This document shows positions 56,180-64,000 of a stretch of DNA of 64,000 nt, piece by piece. Source of the stretch: Afipia sp. (lineage in GTDB: Bacteria > Pseudomonadota > Alphaproteobacteria > Rhizobiales > Xanthobacteraceae); the NCBI GenBank assembly GCA_016201045.1, contig JACQDM010000008.1:1054001-1118000 (forward strand), in the 5' to 3' direction. The first letter of the stretch is position 1. Each line of letters starts with the position of its first letter. Made by a program: the position numbers and the translations under genes. The notes below the pieces were generated by a model. That model saw only the letters and a list, made by a program, of their open reading frames with translations, was not told the origin of the DNA and did not search any database.

Positions 56180-57772
56180 ATGAGTTCGATCCACGGCGTT
56201 CCGGACACGCGCGACCTTCATTCGGGCGGAACGATCGGCAGCCTGATCCTCAACGCCATCGCGCGGTTCGGCGACAGCCCCGCACTCGCGGACGGCAAGG
56301 TGCGCTGGAGTTACCGCGAATTCGGCAACGCCGTCGCGCGGTTCATCACGTTGTATCGCTCGATCGGCCTCAGGAAAGGCGGCGCGCTCTCCATCCTGTC
56401 GAGCAATCGCGCGGAATCCTGGGCCGCGATCTGCGCGGCGCTGGTGATGGGCGTACGCTACACGCCGCTGCATCCGATGGCAGCCGAAGACGACCATGCT
56501 TTCATCATCGAAGACGCCGAGATCGATGCTCTGATCGTGGAAGGCGCGAAGTTCGCGCCGCGCGGAACTGCTATCAAATCGCGCGTGAAAGGTTTGAAGC
56601 ACCTCTTGTCGTTCGGACCGATGGACGGCGCGCGAGATATTCTTCCCGAACTGGAGACAGCCGCGCCTGCAATTCTGACCGACGAGAGCGACGCGCGCGG
56701 CATCGCGTTTCTCGCCTATACCGGCGGCACGACAGGGCGCTCCAAGGGCGTGATGCTGTCGCATCGCTCATTGGTGACGATGTCGCTGATCCTGTTTTCC
56801 GATTGGGACTGGCCGCAGGACATCCGCTTCCTCGCCGCGACGCCGATCAGTCATGCAGCGGGCGTGACGCTGTTTCCGGTGATGATGCGCGGCGGGTTAA
56901 TGCGCCTCGTGCAGGGTTTCGAGCCGGAAGTTTATGCAGGCGTCGTGGCCGCGGAGAAAATCAATTCGACTTTCCTCGTGCCGACGCTGATCTACGCGCT
57001 GATCGACAATGCCGATTTGCGCAAGCGCCATGATCTGTCGTCACTGGAGATGATCGTCTACGGCGCGGCGCCGATGTCACCGGATCGGTTGCTCGAAGGC
57101 ATGAAAATCTTCGGTAAAGTTTTCGTGCAGCTTTACGGTCAGACCGAAGCACCGCAATGCATCACGTCGATGCGCAAGATCGACCACGACGAGACCAAGC
57201 CGCATCGCCTCGGCTCGTGCGGACGCCCGTCGCAATTCGTCGATGTCAAACTGTTCGACGCGAACATGAAAGAAGCCGGCGTCAACGAGCCGGGCGAAAT
57301 CTGCGTGCGCGGCCCATTGGTGATGGACGGTTACTGGAAGCGTCCCGACGCCAACGCCGAGACGCTGAAAGGCGGCTGGCTGCACACCGGCGATGTCGCG
57401 ATCAAGGATGAAGAAGGTTATTTCTACATCGTCGATCGCACCAAGGACATGATTATCTCCGGCGGGTTCAACATCTATCCGCGCGAGGTCGAAGACGCAT
57501 TGATGTCGCATCACGCGGTTGCGTCGGCCTGCGTCATCGGAATTCCAGACGATAAATGGGGCGAGGCAGTGAAGGCGTTCGTGGTGCTGAAAGCCGGCGC
57601 GAACAATTCCGCCGCTGAACTGCAGGCGCATGTGAAGGACAAGCGCGGCGCGCCGTGGTCGCCCAAAAGCATCGATTTCGTCAACTCAATTCCCGTGACG
57701 GGTCTAGGCAAGCTGGACCGCAAGGCATTACGTGCGCCCTATTGGGAAGGGCGCAAGCGCGGCGTCGCCTGA
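56180..57772 (+). CDS. AMP-dependent acyl-CoA synthetase
   Basis: A 530-residue enzyme of the ANL family that joins a carboxylic acid to CoA via an acyl-adenylate. The P-loop Thr181-Gly-Gly-Thr-Thr-Gly-Arg-Ser-Lys189, Tyr-Gly-Gln-Thr-Glu, Gly-Trp-Leu-His-Thr-Gly-Asp and Asp-Arg-Thr-Lys-Asp-Met-Ile are intact, and the C-terminal catalytic Lys is in Gly-Leu-Gly-Lys-Leu-Asp-Arg-Lys. The substrate could be a fatty or aromatic acid. Two MaoC-like genes nearby suggest an acyl-CoA pathway. Confidence 0.9.
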   Translation: MSSIHGVPDTRDLHSGGTIGSLILNAIARFGDSPALADGKVRWSYREFGNAVARFITLYRSIGLRKGGALSILSSNRAESWAAICAALVMGVRYTPLHPMAAEDDHAFIIEDAEIDALIVEGAKFAPRGTAIKSRVKGLKHLLSFGPMDGARDILPELETAAPAILTDESDARGIAFLAYTGGTTGRSKGVMLSHRSLVTMSLILFSDWDWPQDIRFLAATPISHAAGVTLFPVMMRGGLMRLVQGFEPEVYAGVVAAEKINSTFLVPTLIYALIDNADLRKRHDLSSLEMIVYGAAPMSPDRLLEGMKIFGKVFVQLYGQTEAPQCITSMRKIDHDETKPHRLGSCGRPSQFVDVKLFDANMKEAGVNEPGEICVRGPLVMDGYWKRPDANAETLKGGWLHTGDVAIKDEEGYFYIVDRTKDMIISGGFNIYPREVEDALMSHHAVASACVIGIPDDKWGEAVKAFVVLKAGANNSAAELQAHVKDKRGAPWSPKSIDFVNSIPVTGLGKLDRKALRAPYWEGRKRGVA

Positions 57773-58066
57773 TCAGCGCATGCGGCCCTGATCGCGGATC
57801 GCGCCGAGATGTTCGTTGATGCGGAAAACGATCAGCACGAATTCAGCAGCGATGCGTGAGAAGATCAATCCGACCAGCGTGCCCGCGAGCGCGGCGAGCA
57901 GCATCACAAATCCGCCGAACGGACTGACTGCCATCAGCGTCAGCGCTGAGAACACGCCCGAAATGCCGATCAGAAAGATCAGGACGATCACGAGCCAGTA
58001 GAACGATTTGATGACGGTGGGCGTAATGAACCGATCCCACTGAAACAGATCCTGTAGGTGCAGCAT
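57773..58066 (-). CDS. DUF4282 membrane protein
   Basis: A 97-residue protein. The N-terminal Met-Leu-His-Leu-Gln-Asp-Leu-Phe-Gln-Trp-Asp-Arg-Phe-Ile-Thr-Pro precedes two transmembrane helices (about 20-42 and 48-70), then Phe-Arg-Ile-Asn-Glu-His-Leu. This matches DUF4282, whose function is unknown. The ATG at 58066 has GGAG at good spacing; a longer frame upstream has no support. It is convergent with the acyl-CoA synthetase gene with no gap. Confidence 0.82.
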   Translation of the reverse strand: MLHLQDLFQWDRFITPTVIKSFYWLVIVLIFLIGISGVFSALTLMAVSPFGGFVMLLAALAGTLVGLIFSRIAAEFVLIVFRINEHLGAIRDQGRMR

Positions 58067-58206
58067 GGGCAAGTCTCCGGGTCGTGCGAATCGGCAATGC
58101 AGGTCTTCGTCCGCGATCGTGTCATTTGTTGCGCAGGCGTGAGACGGGTGCAACAGGCGAGGGTGCCGGACAGCTTGAGGTCTCGGGAATTTTTCGCCAC
58201 ACTCGG

Positions 58207-58680
58207 ATGACAAAAACGTTGAATGAATCGATGAAACTGCATTTTGAAGATTTCAAGCCGGGTCCGTTCGGCACGTTCGGCCCGCATCATGTCTCGCGTG
58301 AGGACATTCTCGCTTTTGCGCGCGAATTCGATCCGCAGCCCATGCATCTCGATGAGGAAGCTGCGAATCGCTCGATGCTCAAGGGCCTGTCGGGTTCGGG
58401 CTGGCATATGTGTTCGCTGCTCATGCGCATCTGCTGGGACGGCTTCATTCACAACATCGCCTCGGCGGGCGCACCGGGAGTCGATGAGGTGAAATGGGTG
58501 TCGCCGCTGCGGCCCGGCGACGACCTTACGGTCGAGGTCGCTGTTCTCGGCACCCGCGAATCCAAAAGCCGCCGCGATGTCGGCTTCGTGCAGATCAGCA
58601 ACGACATGCGCAACGCGTCGGGCGTAACGCTGCTGACGGCGACGCTGCCGCTGATGGTTCTGCGGCGGAAGGTGGCTTGA
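58207..58680 (+). CDS. MaoC-like (hot-dog) dehydratase domain protein, copy 1
   Basis: A 157-residue hot-dog fold protein. Phe-Asp-Pro-Gln-Pro-Met-His-Leu-Asp-Glu-Glu-Ala (near residues 45-56) holds the Asp and His expected at the active site of R-specific enoyl-CoA hydratases. The start is uncertain: neither 58207 nor the ATG at 58231 has a good ribosome site, and the conserved part begins at the latter. A similar gene starts 3 nt after it, so they are cotranscribed and may form a heterodimer. Confidence 0.82.
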   Translation: MTKTLNESMKLHFEDFKPGPFGTFGPHHVSREDILAFAREFDPQPMHLDEEAANRSMLKGLSGSGWHMCSLLMRICWDGFIHNIASAGAPGVDEVKWVSPLRPGDDLTVEVAVLGTRESKSRRDVGFVQISNDMRNASGVTLLTATLPLMVLRRKVA

Positions 58681-58683
58681 GAC

Positions 58684-59163
58684 ATGCCGTATTTTGAGGA
58701 CATGAAAATCGGCGACCGGCGCGAGATGGGCTCGTTCACCTTCACGCCCGACCTGATCAAGAAGTTCGCCGCGCAATTCGATCCGCAGCCGTTTCATCTC
58801 GACGAGGAAGCGGGACGCAAATCCGTGTTTGGCGGATTGGCGGCATCCGGCTGGCACGTTGCGGCGGTTTATATGCGGCTGACGGTGGAGAGCTTTAAAC
58901 GTGAAGCGCAAGCGGCCATTGCGCGCGGCGAGAAGCCGGTGGTCTCCGGCCCGTCGCCGGGATTCCGCGAGCTGAAATGGGTCAGACCCGTGCTTGCCGG
59001 CGACACGCTGACCTATTCATCGGAAATCATCGCGAAGCGTCCGCTGGATTCACGCCCGCAATGGGGACTGGTGAATTTCTCCAACACCGCGTTCAATCAG
59101 CGCGGCGAATTGGCGTTTTCGTTCCTTGGCTCGGCTTTCATGCCACGAAAGCCGGCTACGTAG
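58684..59163 (+). CDS. MaoC-like (hot-dog) dehydratase domain protein, copy 2
   Basis: A 159-residue hot-dog protein with Phe-Asp-Pro-Gln-Pro-Phe-His-Leu-Asp-Glu-Glu-Ala, the same active-site segment as its neighbour, and the shared Ala-x-Gly-Trp-His. It has a longer central loop (Ala-Ile-Ala-Arg-Gly-Glu-Lys-Pro). The two genes look like an old tandem duplication. The likely reaction is hydration of a 2-enoyl-CoA, possibly in the pathway of the nearby acyl-CoA synthetase. Confidence 0.86.
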   Translation: MPYFEDMKIGDRREMGSFTFTPDLIKKFAAQFDPQPFHLDEEAGRKSVFGGLAASGWHVAAVYMRLTVESFKREAQAAIARGEKPVVSGPSPGFRELKWVRPVLAGDTLTYSSEIIAKRPLDSRPQWGLVNFSNTAFNQRGELAFSFLGSAFMPRKPAT

Positions 59164-59234
59164 CTCAAGGCCGTATGAACAAAAACGCGCCCCTTTGTTG
59201 GGCGGCGGTTTCGCTCTCAGGATCCCTTTCGCAA

Positions 59235-59642
59235 TCAATCCGCGCGTGGCGTCGAGCGTTTCCACTGCGCCAGATTGTCGGCGATGATGCGGCTCGATTT
59301 CATCGCGGCCTGACTGAGCTGCGCATAACCGGCGAGTTCGCGCTGAACGCGCTGGCCTTCATTGTGCATCAGATCGCGCAGGCTCTCGAGTTCGCCGATC
59401 AGGTTCTCGATCTCGTTGAGCGACTGGCCCGCCACGCGCTGGATCAGCGTGTTGACGTTGTTGACGGTTGCTTCGGCGATCTCCGAAGGCTCGCTGGGCG
59501 GAACCATGCTTGGCGTCGGTCTGCGCAGATAGGCAATGTCGTTGCGGACGAAGTCGCGGATACCCGCTTCGACGTCCGTCACGGCCGCAAGATCGGCGTC
59601 TTCATCGGATCGTTCGATTGTTTCGGCATGGAGTGCACTCAT
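59235..59642 (-). CDS. hypothetical helical protein
   Basis: A 135-residue cytosolic protein with an acidic N-terminus and two predicted long helices (about residues 58-120), rich in Gln, Leu and Glu, including Asn-Glu-Ile-Glu-Asn-Leu-Ile-Gly-Glu-Leu-Glu-Ser-Leu. This suggests a small coiled-coil scaffold, similar in feel to phasin-like proteins. GGGGAAG precedes the ATG at 59642; an earlier in-frame ATG has no site. Not recognised. Confidence 0.65.
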   Translation of the reverse strand: MSALHAETIERSDEDADLAAVTDVEAGIRDFVRNDIAYLRRPTPSMVPPSEPSEIAEATVNNVNTLIQRVAGQSLNEIENLIGELESLRDLMHNEGQRVQRELAGYAQLSQAAMKSSRIIADNLAQWKRSTPRAD

Positions 59643-59787
59643 CGGCTTCCCCTGGTTCGCTGGTATGAGCGGAGCTTCCCCGCACGACGACGTAACGATG
59701 CGATGAGGGCAGCCGATCATGACCGGATCGGGGCCGATGTGCGGCGAGGGCGGATTGATTCGGTGGATAAAAATCCGGCTCCGCGCA

Positions 59788-60663
59788 TCACCAGCTATAT
59801 TTGTAGCCGGCCTTCAGGCTGCGGTCGGGAACGCCTGTCGGCGTCTCCGCGACGGAGCCGGTGATGCTGACGCCACCGAGAATTTTCTGTTCTGCACCGA
59901 GCTTGCGGAGCCATTTTTCCTCTGTCGTCGCGGTCGATAGCGACTGACCGGCGATAACGCTCGTGCCCGACGCGTTGAGGCTGAACTTCGCGGACTGATC
60001 GACCTCATAGCTGCGCGCAACGCGATCGGCCGGACCGACAATGAGTGTGAGACTTTGCTGTATGACGCGATAGCCGTTTTGCAGCGTGAGCGCGGTGTCA
60101 CCCGCGAGCGGCAACGTCTTCTCGAGCGATGCGCCGACCTTGCTCTGATCCTGCGTTGGATCGGAGCGCGCTTCGATCGAGGTCTTGTCCCACAGTCCCC
60201 CAACGCCCGGTGCCGTCATCGCCGCCCACGCACTGCCCGAGGATTGGGAAATCTGGTTGTCGTGCGCGAGCTTCTGCTGGAGCACCTCATTCGATGTTGT
60301 CGGCATTTGCGTGACGACATTCATGTCGGCACCGATCTGCGTATTCCAGAACGGAACGATCGGCTGCTTCACTGTTACGGAAGACGAGCCGTCAGGCTTG
60401 TCGTCGCGCTTCCACGTCATGTCGTTGGTGCTGACCGCTGCCTTCTTGCCCGGCTTCAGCGGCTTGTTCAGTTCAGGGTCCGTCGCGAGCTGGCTCCAGT
60501 CGATATCCTGCGGGGCAGTTGTCTCCGGCGCAGCTGTTTCGGTCGCGGTCGACTCGTGAGCAGGTTCCTGCGCGCGCAGCGAGGATGCTGCGGAAGCGCT
60601 GAAAGCCAGCACAATCGACACGAGGGCGTAGGCGCAATGTTTCGATTTCGGTTCGCCAGTCAT
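59788..60663 (-). CDS. exported hypothetical protein, possible beta-barrel
   Basis: A 291-residue protein with a signal peptide (residues 1-32) and an Ala/Thr/Glu-rich linker, then a beta-strand-rich region with alternating hydrophobic residues that ends in Lys-Ala-Gly-Tyr-Lys-Tyr-Ser-Trp. The final aromatic residue and the repeated strand pattern resemble outer-membrane barrels, but fewer strands are evident than in a classic porin. The ATG at 60663 has GGAAG ahead; 60681 is an alternative. Family not recognised. Confidence 0.62.
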   Translation of the reverse strand: MTGEPKSKHCAYALVSIVLAFSASAASSLRAQEPAHESTATETAAPETTAPQDIDWSQLATDPELNKPLKPGKKAAVSTNDMTWKRDDKPDGSSSVTVKQPIVPFWNTQIGADMNVVTQMPTTSNEVLQQKLAHDNQISQSSGSAWAAMTAPGVGGLWDKTSIEARSDPTQDQSKVGASLEKTLPLAGDTALTLQNGYRVIQQSLTLIVGPADRVARSYEVDQSAKFSLNASGTSVIAGQSLSTATTEEKWLRKLGAEQKILGGVSITGSVAETPTGVPDRSLKAGYKYSW

Positions 60664-60857
60664 GATGTTGCTTCCGGCCATTGAAATACCCGCAGCACGG
60701 GATTTGACCGATGATTCTTAAAATCGTGTTTCAGCAGATAGTGCCCACGCCCATTGGCTGCAACATTCATAAAGTCTGCGCCGCAAAACGATCTTGTTCC
60801 GATTGTGTTTGTTCCATTTTTCTCTGTCGTAATTGTGGCTTCTTCGGTTCGATCCCC

Positions 60858-60882
60858 GGAACATCCGTTCGCTTGGGACATT
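60858..60882 (+). promoter_or_regulatory. EcfG-like promoter before the small His/Arg/Trp-rich secreted protein
   Basis: GGAAC at 60858-60862, 16-nt spacer, CATT at 60879-60882 (consensus CGTT), placing the start of transcription about 40 nt before the gene. One mismatch in the -10 makes it tentative. Confidence 0.35.
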
Positions 60883-60926
60883 GTGACACGTCAACGACGA
60901 CACAGGATTTTCCAAGGAGGAACTCA

Positions 60927-61127
60927 ATGAAGAAAATTGCTTTGATGTTTGTCGCCGCGGCGACCGTGGCATTGGCCGTTCCGGCGTCCGCCGAAACGGT
61001 CGTGATCAAGCAGGGTGGCATGCACCGTCACCACGGGTGGAATCACGCCCGCGCCGAGTGGCGTCACGACCGCGGCTGGCATCGCGGCTGGTACCATCGC
61101 GGCCCGGCGGTCGTGATCAAGCGCTAA
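60927..61127 (+). CDS. small secreted His/Arg/Trp-rich peptide
   Basis: A 66-residue protein with a textbook signal peptide (residues 1-22, ending Ala-Ser-Ala) and a mature part of about 44 residues holding many His, Arg, Trp and Gly, between two copies of Val-Val-Ile-Lys (residues 25-28 and 62-65). AAGGAGG precedes the start. Such small basic secreted proteins are common in this bacterial group; metal binding through His or envelope stress roles are guesses. Confidence 0.78.
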   Translation: MKKIALMFVAAATVALAVPASAETVVIKQGGMHRHHGWNHARAEWRHDRGWHRGWYHRGPAVVIKR

Positions 61128-61133
61128 CCAAAA

Positions 61134-61161
61134 AAACGGCCCCGCGCGAGCGGGGCCGTTT
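61134..61161. terminator. bidirectional terminator between the small secreted protein and the SnoaL-like gene
   Basis: A perfect 12-bp stem (61134-61145 with 61150-61161) closed by a GCGA tetraloop. The minus-strand side ends in seven T; the plus side in three. It serves both converging genes. Confidence 0.85.
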
Positions 61162-61219
61162 CAGTTGCGTTCGCCGTCTTAAGGTGCGGCCATTGCGTCG
61201 CGTATTTTTAATCGAAAAA

Positions 61220-61648
61220 TCAGGCGATCTTCGGCAGGTGAATATGCCGGCCGAGAGTCTGTTCGACGAGGTCGAACGTATCCATCACGGCGCGAAGGCT
61301 GATCAGCCGTCCCGCCTTGAACTGCGCAAAGTGTGCGAGGCGGACGCTGATCGGCGCGCCGTTTTTCGGCGTTACCGAATAGCGCATGAGTGACGCGGCG
61401 GAGTCCTCACCCAGCATGATCGACTCACGATCGAAGCGATGGAGGTTGACGGCTTTCGCGATCTGTTTAATGACCTCGATCACGGCTGCCTTGCCGCGGC
61501 GCGCGCCGAGGAAAGCAAACATGTCGATCGGTCCATAGATCGCCCACTCGACGTTATCGTCGAGAAGTTCTTCCAGTTGGTCGGTCTGGCCTTCGTTCAA
61601 CGCGTGATGAATCGCGCGCGAAAAACGCCAGAGGCTGTGCTCTGTCAT
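61220..61648 (-). CDS. SnoaL-like (NTF2-fold) protein
   Basis: A 142-residue single-domain protein. The N-terminal helices are followed by Leu-Asp-Asp-Asn-Val-Glu-Trp-Ala-Ile-Tyr-Gly-Pro and the strand pattern of the nuclear-transport-factor-2 fold (Arg-Tyr-Ser-Val-Thr, Phe-Ala-Gln-Phe-Lys-Ala-Gly-Arg-Leu). Such proteins may be isomerases, polyketide cyclases or ligand carriers; there is no way to tell here. The ATG at 61648 has AGGA nine bases ahead; an extra 12 codons upstream are unlikely. Confidence 0.8.
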   Translation of the reverse strand: MTEHSLWRFSRAIHHALNEGQTDQLEELLDDNVEWAIYGPIDMFAFLGARRGKAAVIEVIKQIAKAVNLHRFDRESIMLGEDSAASLMRYSVTPKNGAPISVRLAHFAQFKAGRLISLRAVMDTFDLVEQTLGRHIHLPKIA

Positions 61649-61736
61649 TTTGCTGATCCTGAAATTTGAATTACGGAACAACAAACGGCCCAGAGGGCGT
61701 CGTCGATGACGCCGTGCCGAAATGTTGGCAGTGCTT

Positions 61737-61800
61737 TGGTATAATGTATGTCAGACTTGTGACGGGCGAGCTATAGCTTTACCGCATTGCACAAATGCGG
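61737..61800 (+). promoter_or_regulatory. orphan extended -10 promoter and hairpin
   Basis: TGGTATAAT (extended -10 with an exact TATAAT at 61740-61745) faces right with no plus-strand gene behind it. A 7-bp hairpin (CCGCATT at 61782-61788 with AATGCGG at 61794-61800) lies just downstream. No -35 match is seen. Confidence 0.3.
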
Positions 61801-61933
61801 ATTATCCCGCGCGGATACCGCTATCAGCCGCACCCCCACAAGTCGCTCAAAAAATGACCGGAAATTACCGTTGAATGTCAGTGGGGTGTGATCGACCGCA
61901 ACCGGCTCCCACCAACGGGGGCGAATTCGATGG

Positions 61934-62647
61934 TTATTGGTAAATAACCCGCCACTCGCTGATTTGCGGCCGGACCCGCCGCAGGACGAAATTATTCGAC
62001 TGCAAGGTCTGCTCGCCCGTCACCGATGCGAAGCGCGGCGGCAGCGGATTTGCGATCCCCGGCTCGAACCGCGGCTCCAATGTGCATCCGCCGGCGATGT
62101 TGACGAACGGCCCTTTCAGGCCGGACACCAGCCCGCTCTTGGTCCCGCCGAATGCGACCATACTGAACGATCCGCCGTTGAGCTTCTCCAGTTCCTTCAG
62201 CGGCAGCCCGTTGCGAATGCCGCCGGGTCCGGACCATATCGCCGGCGCCTCGACCAGGATCGACGTCAGCTTGGTGCGTCCCTTGTTGTCGCCCCAGAAG
62301 AACACGGCGCGCTTGGTTGGATCGTTGTCGAAAATCACCGTGGCTTTCACCATGACGTTGCCCGGTGTTTCCACATCCTTGAACGCGACGTTCTTCGCGC
62401 CGAACGCGGCTTCGAGTTTCGCCTGACTTGTATCTTTCGCGAACGGTCCCGAGCAAGCCAACTCCGGCGCCTTCGGTGCATCCTTGAGATTGTCGAGCGA
62501 TGTCGGCTGCGCCTCGTCGTCATCCTGTTCCTGAGATTTGCTGTCCTGCTTTGCGGCAGGTGCTTTTTTCGCAGCGAACGAGTCTGCTGCGGGAAATGAA
62601 ATCGCAATCGCGAATAAAGCAGCCAGTGAAAAGACACGAAGACGCAT
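61934..62647 (-). CDS. exported hypothetical protein
   Basis: A 237-residue protein with a signal peptide (residues 1-25, ending Ser-Phe-Ala-Ala), a charged Lys/Gln/Asp linker (26-60), and a compact domain with two cysteines (in Leu-Ala-Cys-Ser and Gly-Gly-Cys-Thr) that may form a disulfide. Phe-Gly-Ala-Lys-Asn-Val, Phe-Trp-Gly-Asp-Asn and Gly-Pro-Gly-Gly-Ile-Arg-Asn-Gly-Leu-Pro-Leu-Lys-Glu-Leu-Glu look conserved in character. I do not know the family. It lies between the SnoaL-like gene and uvrB, all on the minus strand. Confidence 0.75.
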   Translation of the reverse strand: MRLRVFSLAALFAIAISFPAADSFAAKKAPAAKQDSKSQEQDDDEAQPTSLDNLKDAPKAPELACSGPFAKDTSQAKLEAAFGAKNVAFKDVETPGNVMVKATVIFDNDPTKRAVFFWGDNKGRTKLTSILVEAPAIWSGPGGIRNGLPLKELEKLNGGSFSMVAFGGTKSGLVSGLKGPFVNIAGGCTLEPRFEPGIANPLPPRFASVTGEQTLQSNNFVLRRVRPQISEWRVIYQ

Positions 62648-62753
62648 AAGGGCATTCCGTCGCCGGAGGATCCGAGACTCTTAAAAGAAATGCGCGGTGA
62701 CGCCAAGCCGCCGCGCGTGCGGAAATGGAGCGCTGCAAAGCAGCGAAAAAATT

Positions 62754-64000
<1,247 letters not shown>

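Noticed and set aside
59186-59210. GC-rich repeat after the second MaoC-like gene as a terminator
   Set aside because: Only about five pairs form and there is no proper T tract.

Overview
The window reads as ordinary core chromosome of an alphaproteobacterium of the Bradyrhizobium/Rhodopseudomonas/Afipia group (Nitrobacteraceae). Supporting points are the split proton-translocating transhydrogenase (pntAA-pntAB-pntB) behind a tiny aa3-oxidase subunit IV, a GapR/DUF2312 protein, DUF1036, DUF1244, DUF882 and YdcH families, phasins, a PdhS-like cell-cycle kinase, a CarB with a lineage-type insertion, and a tRNA-His with A73 and no G-1. I see no insertion sequence, prophage, CRISPR array, integrase or attachment site. 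Genes are tightly packed, with ATGA stop-start overlaps and good Shine-Dalgarno sites.

Layout. 1-5.1 kb: end of an alpha/beta hydrolase, Tat-exported sulfite dehydrogenase sorAB, DUF1036-pyk, DUF1244 and gapR. 5-10.8 kb: a DUF882 peptidase, an L,D-transpeptidase and a sigma-54 response regulator. 10.9-16.4 kb: pepF, the oxidase subunit IV plus pnt operon, and a tandem DUF3606 protein. 16.4-22.9 kb: VOC protein, NhaD-like antiporter, membrane-anchored Pro/Ala protein, rpsU, purEK, a small GGDEF protein and two YdcH genes. 22.9-31.3 kb: FAD oxidoreductase, PAS-GGDEF-EAL protein, and glpD translationally coupled to a polyamine-type ABC transporter with no binding protein. 31.3-39.5 kb: AsmA, 3-oxoacid CoA-transferase, a PdhS-like kinase with a decayed ATP site, and two phasins. 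39.6-47 kb: tRNA-His, csoR-copA, lysR-trxB, Lrp, TSUP and DoxX. 47-56 kb: greA, carB, a tRNA-Cys-like element, a methyltransferase, dps, a CPA1 antiporter and carA. 56-64 kb: acyl-CoA synthetase, DUF4282, two MaoC-like genes, several secreted hypotheticals, a SnoaL-like protein and the 3' part of uvrB.

How it works together. Themes are carbon and redox housekeeping (pyk, pnt, glpD, sco, sorAB), storage granules (phasins with a TGC-rich operator), copper efflux under CsoR, envelope remodelling, c-di-GMP and cell-cycle signalling, and de novo purine and carbamoyl-phosphate synthesis.

No clear new multi-gene system was found. The best leads are RNA or regulatory: a 76-nt tRNA-Cys-like element with an abnormal D-loop and anticodon loop (51689-51764), a candidate CCUCCUCC-containing small RNA beside copA, a terminator-like hairpin in the carB leader, a GGAAC-N17-CGTT stress promoter before dps, and an inverted repeat overlapping the phasin promoter.
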